Origin: Pseudomonas sp. A34-9
GTDB lineage: Bacteria; Pseudomonadota; Gammaproteobacteria; Pseudomonadales; Pseudomonadaceae
Reading direction: 5' to 3'
Assembly: GCF_029543085.1 (NCBI RefSeq)
Contig: NZ_CP119967.1
Coordinates: 2,320,501 to 2,384,500 of the forward strand
Length of the DNA: 64,000 nt
Position numbers and translations under genes: made by a program. The notes under the pieces are model-generated. The model was not told the origin of the DNA. It ran no database searches and saw only the letters and a program-made list of their open reading frames with translations. Shown here one piece after another: positions 58,653 to 64,000 of this stretch; the first letter of the stretch is position 1; every line of letters starts with the position of its first letter.

Positions 58653-58955
58653 ATGATTACGAATGATGAAGTGTACGAACTGGCCACGAAGATTTATCTA
58701 AAGGGAAATGCATCCTTGCAGGCTGCGCTAGCGGCGCTGGACCCCAATGAAGCTGATGCCCTAGGAATTACTGACGAGCAGCAGCGCGATCAGTTTTTAC
58801 AACTGGCACTCCAAGCCGCCGCTGCCGATCGTGGTCTTCTTCCTTGGGCGTATATGCTGACTCTCGTAGAGACAAGTGGAGTCGACGTTCGGCACTTTCG
58901 TGAAAAGGCAGCTCGCGAAGAAGCTGAAGCCCTCGGATTGGATAAGCTGATCTAG
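58653..58955 (+). CDS. hypothetical protein
   Basis: This 100-residue acidic, helical protein (ITNDEVYELATKIYLKGNASLQAALAALDPNEADALGI ... VDVRHFREKAAREEAEALGL) follows AAGGAAGAACCT at good spacing. The in-frame codons upstream to 58569 have no ribosome site. It has no membrane segment or signal. It belongs to the rightward block of the element. I do not recognise a family. Confidence 0.65.
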   Translation: MITNDEVYELATKIYLKGNASLQAALAALDPNEADALGITDEQQRDQFLQLALQAAAADRGLLPWAYMLTLVETSGVDVRHFREKAAREEAEALGLDKLI

Positions 58956-59009
58956 CTTCTGAAAGAAACTTGACGACCGTATGGATAAAGCGGCGCGTGG
59001 AATAGACGA

Positions 59010-59222
59010 ATGACCTCATGGCGAACCCTGGGTTTCTGGGGCAAGGTTTCGGCCTGTGTTTGGATGGTGTTCCTGGTGGTGATCGCTAGCGAATCAGGCG
59101 TTAGTTGGATGGATGGAGGTTCTTCCGGCCGTAAGCGCGTTTTCAGTCCTGGCTTTCTCGTGCTGTGCGTTTTTGTCGCTGTGGTAGAGCTCATACTACT
59201 TGACCACTTGTACGGCGCATGA
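59010..59222 (+). CDS. possible small membrane protein
   Basis: A 70-residue frame with two hydrophobic segments (about residues 9-27, WGKVSACVWMVFLVVIA, and 48-66, PGFLVLCVFVAVVELILL) joined by a Gly/Ser-rich loop, as in a two-span membrane protein. The ribosome site is weak. It ends just before the G12 tract and the tail-protein fragment. It may be real or a chance frame. Confidence 0.42.
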   Translation: MTSWRTLGFWGKVSACVWMVFLVVIASESGVSWMDGGSSGRKRVFSPGFLVLCVFVAVVELILLDHLYGA

Positions 59223-59451
59223 TTGTGATGGGGGGGGGGGGCGAACGGTTTATCCGAACCATGCGGGGATCTTCCTCGGCGCCGATCCGGCGTTGCCCGG
59301 TGGGGAAGTAGCAACGTTCGGCCCTGGTTCTTTCCTGCTGCACCACCTGTACGGCAGGCCGTCGGATGTAAACGTTTTCGGCGGCTCATGGCTTGACAGC
59401 ACTGCGCTTGTGTACAGGATGGACGCTAAAGGTAAACTGTGCCAAATGTAG
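59200..59451 (+). pseudogene. fragment of a phage tail tip protein K-type NlpC/P60 (C40) peptidase
   Basis: The frame after the G tract reads YPNHAGIFLGADPALPGGE, then FLLHHLYGRPSDVNVFGGSW and a TALVYRM end. This matches the C-terminal third of lambda gpK-like tail assembly peptidases (catalytic His in NHAGIFLG, and HHLYGRPS). The catalytic Cys part is missing upstream: the region before the G12 tract is unrelated. It is therefore a remnant, or a gene cut by a deletion, and no other tail genes flank it. The first codons (before 59230) are not part of the homology. Confidence 0.6.
59230..59241 (+). repeat. G12 homopolymer tract
   Basis: Twelve consecutive G residues, unusual in this genome. 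They lie just before the tail-K-like fragment, in its reading frame as four GGG codons. A change in length by one base would break the frame, so this may be a slippage site, or an assembly error. Confidence 0.8.
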
Positions 59452-59485
59452 ACCCAACTATTCACGTTGAGACGTTGAGCTTCAG

Positions 59486-60241
59486 ATGACGAGAGACGAA
59501 TTATTGATAGAGGAGGCAGCCTTCGAATTTGCAAGGCTTAATAGATCCGCTCTCGCCAGACGGATTGCCGACACCAACATTTTCCCACCAGAAGACTATC
59601 CGATCACCGTTTTTATGGCAGGCTCACCAGGTGCGGGAAAGACGGAGATCTCCAAAGCGCTCGTGGAAATCATTGAGGAAGGCGATAACGATGTTCAGGC
59701 CAGAAGGGTCCTGCGCATAGATCCAGACGACTTTCGAGTTTTAATACCAGGATACAATGGTAGCAATTCTTTTTTATTCCAAAGAGCCGTTACGAAAATT
59801 CTTGAAAAAGTGCTAGATCGAGCTTTTGAAAAGCGTATCTCCTTTATTCTTGATGGCACGCTGGCCAACATAAATGTAGCAAGACGTAATATTGACCGAG
59901 TATTGGGCAATCGCCTAGCCGCCCAAATTATGTATGTTTATCAACGACCTGAGTTGGCGTGGAAATTTGTTAGGGCTAGGGAAATTACAGAGGGGCGGAA
60001 CATCCCAATGGATGAGTTCGTCAAACAGTACTTGGCAGCCAGAAGGAACATTGTCGAGATAAGGCGTTCCTATGGGGAAAGCTTGATCGTCAATTTGCTC
60101 GTCAAAAACACTGATGGCACTGATGGAGCGTACGAAGGCGACGTTACGGCGGACCAGATTGACGATCTGATACCTGAGACCTATGATCACATTGAGCTTA
60201 TAGAGCTCTTAACTGAGGCAGAGAAAAATGAGTGCAGCTAA
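59486..60241 (+). CDS. zeta-toxin family kinase
   Basis: This 251-residue P-loop kinase resembles zeta toxins, which phosphorylate UDP-N-acetylglucosamine and so stop cell-wall synthesis. The Walker A is GSPGAGKT (residues 46-53). The catalytic region RIDPDDFRVLIPGYNG holds Asp79-Asp82 and Arg84. A core segment SFILDGT and the late REITEGRNIP (Arg171) follow. The active-site residues look complete. Classical systems put the antitoxin upstream; here the upstream gene is a tail fragment, and a 60-residue gene overlaps the end of this one. Activity and target are not shown. Confidence 0.82.
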   Translation: MTRDELLIEEAAFEFARLNRSALARRIADTNIFPPEDYPITVFMAGSPGAGKTEISKALVEIIEEGDNDVQARRVLRIDPDDFRVLIPGYNGSNSFLFQRAVTKILEKVLDRAFEKRISFILDGTLANINVARRNIDRVLGNRLAAQIMYVYQRPELAWKFVRAREITEGRNIPMDEFVKQYLAARRNIVEIRRSYGESLIVNLLVKNTDGTDGAYEGDVTADQIDDLIPETYDHIELIELLTEAEKNECS

Positions 60242-60695
60242 GACCGGAAAATCCAGTCCATTGGCTGAATTTTTCTGCAAAGCTTCCCCCGAGACCAAGC
60301 GGGACGTATTCACAGTGGCGATGACTAAAGCAATCGCTTCTCAACGTGACGTGCTGGATAAGGCGGAAGCTATCAAAATGGCGCGAAAGACCGAGAACGC
60401 GTCCGGTTGAAAGTACGTTGTGTAAAAAGCCCGGCCCAGCGCCGGGCTTCTTGTTTCTGTGATCCTGTGTTCCGCCCTCGAGCCGCTCAGTCGTCTCAGA
60501 GAACTTCACGCCAGCCTTTCGCACTAGCTGGCGCCACTCTTCAGCAGTGATTAGCCCCTCCTGTTCCATCGTGTCAGCCATTTTCAGCAGCTCGTCATAC
60601 TGTTCCTCGGCGGCCATTCGCATTTCTGGCTCCTCCAGCAACTTGCGCCAGGCGGCTAGGGCTTGTTTTTCTCTTCTTCTCTCATGGCGATTCAC
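60198..60695 (-). CDS. hypothetical phage-type protein, 3' part doubtful
   Basis: The first 80 residues of this 165-residue frame (NRHERRREKQALAAWRKLLEE, then YDELLKMADTMEQEGLITAEEWRQL) look like a real small helical phage protein. The GTG start is at 60695. The rest of the frame runs through the terminator of the zeta operon and opposite to the small coupled gene, where coding is unlikely. The true gene may be truncated by a lost stop. I do not recognise a function. Confidence 0.42.
   Translation of the reverse strand: MNRHERRREKQALAAWRKLLEEPEMRMAAEEQYDELLKMADTMEQEGLITAEEWRQLVRKAGVKFSETTERLEGGTQDHRNKKPGAGPGFLHNVLSTGRVLGLSRHFDSFRLIQHVTLRSDCFSHRHCEYVPLGLGGSFAEKFSQWTGFSGLSCTHFSLPQLRAL
60228..60410 (+). 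CDS. small protein coupled to the zeta kinase, possible antitoxin
   Basis: This 60-residue protein (SAAKTGKSSPLAEFFCKASPETKRDVFTVAMTKAIASQRDVL) is mostly helical and cytoplasmic. Its ATG lies 14 bp inside the end of the zeta gene, preceded by GCAGAGAAAA, and a terminator follows at 60427. Overlap and shared terminator suggest that the two are made together, which would fit a neutralising partner. No sequence link to known epsilon or PezA antitoxins was seen. Confidence 0.6.
   Translation: MSAAKTGKSSPLAEFFCKASPETKRDVFTVAMTKAIASQRDVLDKAEAIKMARKTENASG
60427..60452 (+). terminator. terminator of the zeta-kinase operon
   Basis: aagcccggc (60427-60435) pairs with gccgggctt (60441-60449) across a 5-nt loop, followed by a short T-rich tail (cttgttt). 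Confidence 0.78.
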
Positions 60696-60782
60696 CTAAT
60701 GGAGTGTGAATCGGTAGAGCTCATCCGAAGCAGGAGGGTTCAGTTGCGGTGATTGACGCCCGTCTTAACCTAATCGCGCAGA

Positions 60783-62183
60783 CTATGGCAAAGAGGGCAA
60801 AACGGCTAAGAGCTCATCCAGCGTCGCCTTGTCCCGATCAAAGTAAGCACCGCCGGCGTTTGTGACAGGGAACTGGAGGTCGCCAATCTCGACGACGTCT
60901 GCAACGGAAAATAGTGGGATCAGCTCAAACCCTTTCGCTTCTCTGATCTCGATCCGCCACGACTCATCATCCTCGGCTATCATCGCCGAAAAGACCTCCG
61001 CATCCTCCCGTGTACTGAAGAGCTGCAGCAACTCGATCGACCAGGATTTCCCATGGTCGCGATATCTCACGATGTCAGGCTCTCCATCGCTCAGAAGGTA
61101 ATAGGCGCTCTTTTGTCCGAGTAGTTGAGCGTCGGGATGATTGGGGCCTCTCCGAATGATCCAAGCGCCGTTGGGGCCTTTGGCACTGATATGCGGGATC
61201 AGCGCGAACTGCTCGATCGTCGGCTCATCGTCAAACGGGTGATACGGTAGGGCTGGCCTGCCGAGGTGTAAGACAGTGGCGCCGCATCTCAATCTTCCTC
61301 GATGAGTCTCTGACGCGTCCCAATATCCGAAAAGTGAGTACCTGGCCATCAACCGAATGATCGCGGGCATTAGCGTCTGGGATTTTTTACCCATCATGGG
61401 CGAGACCCGTATGAGCCTACGGTCACGTTCGCTTAGCGCAGAGGTGTCGATGGGCTCGAGATCCTTCTGAGTGATCTGTACAAAGTCCCACGCGATGATT
61501 CCGTCTCTCTCCTGTACCACAAGCTGCTGAAGTCGCTCAGGGGCCATGTAGAGTTGTTCCGCTCGCAAGGGAATAGAGTCCGTCTCTCGTTCAGCGCGGC
61601 CGGCGCCTGGGTCCGGAGTGATCGAATTGATCGGCGCTCTCCAATCACACCCAGGACTGTTCCAGATCTGAACGGCGTTCTCGAACACGATACCAGCGGT
61701 GCTGCTCTCCGGCGTTCCAAAGTAATAGCGAACGTATTGAGGCGTGCCGAAGAATGTCTTTGTCATGGAGGTAGTCGAGGGATGGGTTCCCTCAACTACC
61801 TTGTATTCGAGGACGAGATCTAAGTCTCCGCATGTCACGGCGCCGCGGGCGTAGGAGCCCACCACCCACAAAGAGGTGATCTCAACCAGGGAAGTCGCCG
61901 GCCTGTTGAGGAAGTTTTTGTAGGCGATCGAGCGGACTGATGCCTCGTCCAGCCTCTGGCAGATTCGCTCCAGCTTCTTGGTAAATGACTCGCGGGGATA
62001 GCGCTTTTCGAGTGCGGGCATGCTAGTAACTTGGTTGTGTGGTGAGTAATTAACCCTATCACCATCAGACGTCTCGCTGCCATTAGCAGCTGGTAAAGGA
62101 TTTCTGGGCGCAAGATAGCATGCGATACACTTATAATTATTCGTTTGCTCTAATTTAGCAATTCGTACTAAGGATTTTTGCAT
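60783..62183 (-). CDS. stand-alone nucleotidyltransferase-fold protein
   Basis: This 466-residue protein has a polymerase-beta-type nucleotidyltransferase motif: LWVVGSYARGAVTCGDLDLVLEY, with Gly109-Ser110 and Asp120/Asp122. The rest is not recognised: a central region with many Arg/Asp residues and a C-terminal alpha/beta part (ending LDELLAVLPSLP). The start at 62183 follows AGGAGCCC; M55 (62021) lies just before a more family-like region but has no ribosome site. Such enzymes transfer nucleotides to proteins, tRNA, antibiotics or signalling molecules. None can be chosen here, but its element location suggests defence or toxin use. Confidence 0.68.
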   Translation of the reverse strand: MQKSLVRIAKLEQTNNYKCIACYLAPRNPLPAANGSETSDGDRVNYSPHNQVTSMPALEKRYPRESFTKKLERICQRLDEASVRSIAYKNFLNRPATSLVEITSLWVVGSYARGAVTCGDLDLVLEYKVVEGTHPSTTSMTKTFFGTPQYVRYYFGTPESSTAGIVFENAVQIWNSPGCDWRAPINSITPDPGAGRAERETDSIPLRAEQLYMAPERLQQLVVQERDGIIAWDFVQITQKDLEPIDTSALSERDRRLIRVSPMMGKKSQTLMPAIIRLMARYSLFGYWDASETHRGRLRCGATVLHLGRPALPYHPFDDEPTIEQFALIPHISAKGPNGAWIIRRGPNHPDAQLLGQKSAYYLLSDGEPDIVRYRDHGKSWSIELLQLFSTREDAEVFSAMIAEDDESWRIEIREAKGFELIPLFSVADVVEIGDLQFPVTNAGGAYFDRDKATLDELLAVLPSLP

Positions 62184-62239
62184 GGGCTCCTATTTGCTCA
62201 GCTATATATATTGACTCATACAGCGAAATGGAAATTGCC

Positions 62240-63103
62240 ATGTCAATAATCGTAACGTTGGATATGTATTCTGGGAGGCAGAATCCGTCATGGGAGTTGT
62301 CTGAGGCAGATGCCAAAAAATTTATGAAGATGATGTCTAAAAGGAAAGAAATATCAACCACCACATCTCCAGGTTCGTTAGGCAGGCTTGGCTATCGCGG
62401 TTTGGTCGTGACGCATGCAACCACGCCTGTTGCCTCTGGAACTATGCAGTTTAGAGTGTTCGACGGTATTGTGGAGCCTGCAAGCCTTGCAGTACCTAAT
62501 CTGATTGATAACGATAGTGAGGTCGAAGCATTTCTGATTGATGCGGCTGGGACCGCTTTAAGCTCAGATGAAATAGGCTTTATAAAGGGTGAAGTGGAAA
62601 AAAACGTAAAAGGCGGTGTTGCGAATAGTTTTCTGCAGTTTGAGATGTTGGCAGCACCGCCGTTTGATCCAACAAAGTGGAACAGCTCAGATGCGATAAG
62701 ATTGCATAATAATTGTTATAACTATGCAAATGACAAGATCACCAACACATTTGCGCAACCAGGAAAAGGAAGCGGACAGGAAGGGCCCTATCCTCCAACG
62801 TGTCCGGGTACCGGCCAGGCAGCAGTACGGGATGGTCAAATTGTCGTAAAAAATCCTGACGTGTCTCCAGCCGAGGGGCAGATCATTGCCTTGGTCGTCT
62901 CTTCAACACCGGGCTTTTTCGACTACCACTGGTATCGGCGTGACTCGAATGGAATGTGGTCGCATAAGCCTGGACAAACCCCGGCGAAAAATACAGACAA
63001 CTCTGGGAGGACAATATCTAACCCAGAAACCTGTGATCGTGGCCCCTACAATTTATTCTGTGGTTATTTCAATAGCATTCCTTCAAAAACTACGATTCGG
63101 TGA
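62240..63103 (+). CDS. unknown protein with conserved Cys and His motifs
   Basis: This 287-residue protein has an N-terminal alpha/beta part (SIIVTLDMYSGRQNPSWELSE) and a C-terminal part with the striking motif LHNNCYNYANDKITNTFAQPG (Cys159) and later FFDYHWYRRDSNGMWSHKPG (His230), ending NLFCGYFNS. A Cys followed by His in this spacing is compatible with a papain-like fold, but this is not shown. There is no signal peptide. The ATG at 62240 follows GGAA; an in-frame ATG at 62228 has no ribosome site. GC content is clearly below that of the core. A terminator follows. Confidence 0.7.
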   Translation: MSIIVTLDMYSGRQNPSWELSEADAKKFMKMMSKRKEISTTTSPGSLGRLGYRGLVVTHATTPVASGTMQFRVFDGIVEPASLAVPNLIDNDSEVEAFLIDAAGTALSSDEIGFIKGEVEKNVKGGVANSFLQFEMLAAPPFDPTKWNSSDAIRLHNNCYNYANDKITNTFAQPGKGSGQEGPYPPTCPGTGQAAVRDGQIVVKNPDVSPAEGQIIALVVSSTPGFFDYHWYRRDSNGMWSHKPGQTPAKNTDNSGRTISNPETCDRGPYNLFCGYFNSIPSKTTIR

Positions 63104-63121
63104 CATTTCCTCATCCAGATC

Positions 63122-63143
63122 AGCCCGCCGTCGCGGGCTTTTC
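63122..63143 (+). terminator. terminator after the Cys/His protein gene
   Basis: agcccgc (63122-63128) pairs with gcgggct (63133-63139) across a cgtc-type loop, followed by tttt. Confidence 0.8.
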
Positions 63144-63416
63144 TGTGACCCCGCTTTTTTTCCTGTGCAGGCCTTCGATGCTTCTGGTGTGATAGCCAGT
63201 TCATCGATTAGGCGTATTCAATTTTCGCCTCCTTCTTTCGCTCCGCGCCCCGTGTTGAATGAATAGATCCTAATCTTGTCGATTCAGACCTCATGCCCGC
63301 TTATCAATACTGGCTTTGGGAGCATCTAGCTCGTTCTCGACTATTACATTTTGCTAACTGGCGATAGACTGGATGCTATCGAAATCGGAAGAGCCGAAGG
63401 GGCTGAGGTTAGGAGA
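63144..63416. other. gene-free spacer at the right end
   Basis: This 273-bp stretch has no convincing gene. A 24-residue frame from an ATG at 63293 is too short to support. The frame of the next gene is open back to 63330, without a better start than the ATG at 63417; a TTG at 63351 is possible. Confidence 0.45.
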
Positions 63417-64000
63417 ATGGGTGCGTCTGACTTTTTGGATCGGATTTTTGAGAAATTTGTTTGTGTTACTGATTTGCTTGTAAGTGTTTCCTTCTCGGAT
63501 GAAAAAAACGTGTTGTCCTTGCAAGAGGCCGCTCAGGTTGTACTTGGCTGTTTTCAGTCAGTGAATAGTTTGCTAGTCCCGCAGAAGCTGGATGCGACGG
63601 GTTTGCCTATAGATGATGACTCTAAATATGCTGTGAGTTTGCTCGAAAAAATAGCCGGCTCCTCAGACTACCGAGAACAGAGCTTAGGTCGATTTAGCGA
63701 TGGTTTCTTTTTAGTGGCAGATGAGAGCTTGCGTTATGGGTTTAAGAACAATGTTTGGGATCTACTGAGTCGTAGTGGAATAGAGAATAGCTGGAGGATT
63801 AATCCAAAGGTTGGCGATCGTAAGCTTTCTATTCTTGCAAGTGTGTGGAAGGCGACGCCTAGAGAGATTAGTCTGCTTTTGGAGACTTACAATTATAAGC
63901 GTCCTGTCATTATTAAAAGTTTGCGAGAAGGATTTAATAATGATCGTATTACGTTAATAGATGAGGGCGATAGGCCAGATGTTCTTGGAATTGATCAGCA
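63417..64000 (+). CDS. unknown protein, cut by the window end
   Basis: An open frame from the ATG at 63417 runs to the end without a stop: 194 codons, with the tail in the next window. It begins GASDFLDRIFEKFVCVTDLL, contains AAQVVLGCFQSVNSLLVPQK and RFSDGFFLVADESLRYGFKN, and has many Lys, Asn and Ile codons (low GC, unlike the core). AGGAG lies only one base before this ATG, so an upstream start is possible. No family is recognised. It lies on the same strand as the Cys/His gene, 313 bp after its stop and beyond a terminator. Confidence 0.7.
   Translation, partial: MGASDFLDRIFEKFVCVTDLLVSVSFSDEKNVLSLQEAAQVVLGCFQSVNSLLVPQKLDATGLPIDDDSKYAVSLLEKIAGSSDYREQSLGRFSDGFFLVADESLRYGFKNNVWDLLSRSGIENSWRINPKVGDRKLSILASVWKATPREISLLLETYNYKRPVIIKSLREGFNNDRITLIDEGDRPDVLGIDQ

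Noticed and set aside
58445..58687. 80-codon minus-strand frame in the divergent region of the element
   Set aside because: It overlaps the start of the gene at 58653, has no ribosome site and no family-like sequence.

Overview
The window looks like a chromosomal segment of a Pseudomonas of the fluorescens group. Three things point there: the gene order asd-usg-fimV-truA-trpF-accD-folC-dedD-cvpA-purF-metZ, an RsmE-type CsrA homologue, and REP-like inverted repeats built on the GCGAGCAGGCTC core. The first 56 kb is GC-rich core genome with ordinary housekeeping operons. From the tRNA-Pro gene at 56.2 kb to the end, the DNA is an integrated element with more AT-rich genes, and it continues past the window.

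Layout. 0-5.2 kb: the end of a thioesterase gene, dusC, a small heat-shock gene with a sigma-32 promoter and a ROSE-like RNA thermometer, and a 1092-residue PAS/GGDEF/EAL protein. 5.2-12.8 kb: a divergent LysR regulator and the leucine genes leuC-leuD-(methyltransferase)-leuB, then asd and its inactive-looking paralogue usg. 13-24.8 kb: fimV, truA, trpF, accD-folC-dedD-cvpA-purF, metZ and a short-chain dehydrogenase. 24.9-25.3 kb: tRNA-Val(UAC) and two identical tRNA-Asp(GUC). 25.8-32.7 kb: a Tat-exported molybdenum hydroxylase operon (large subunit, 2Fe-2S subunit, three-haem cytochrome c, XdhC-type maturation factor), facing a FAD-dependent amine oxidase-like gene. 32.9-38.5 kb: tRNA-Val(GAC) with traces of a lost integrated element, a small membrane protein, rsmE, a SPOR-like lipoprotein, a siderophore-interacting protein, a LexA-controlled DUF1654-endA pair, and periplasmic asparaginase/glutaminase. 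39.3-46.4 kb: the ribose operon rbsBACRKD plus an exported nucleoside hydrolase, behind a promoter with a perfect RbsR-type operator. 46.4-48.5 kb: small proteins, including an I78-type inhibitor lipoprotein and a cold-shock protein. 48.5-56.1 kb: the translation operon thrS-infC-rpmI-rplT-pheS-pheT-ihfA and a MerR-family gene.

The element at 56.2-64 kb is inserted at tRNA-Pro(GGG). It opens with an integrase and an excisionase-like gene, followed by small unknown genes, a fragment of a phage tail K-type (NlpC/P60) protein next to a G12 run, a zeta-toxin kinase with an overlapping small downstream gene, a stand-alone nucleotidyltransferase, a Cys/His protein of unknown function, and an open gene cut by the window end.

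The observations most worth following up are: the zeta kinase with its partner encoded downstream rather than upstream; three 11-bp-spaced GCAAAAC repeats shared by the tRNA-Pro integrase site and the tRNA-Val locus, where the tRNA also has an A-C acceptor mismatch; the SOS box in front of DUF1654-endA; and the nucleotidyltransferase and Cys/His proteins in the element.
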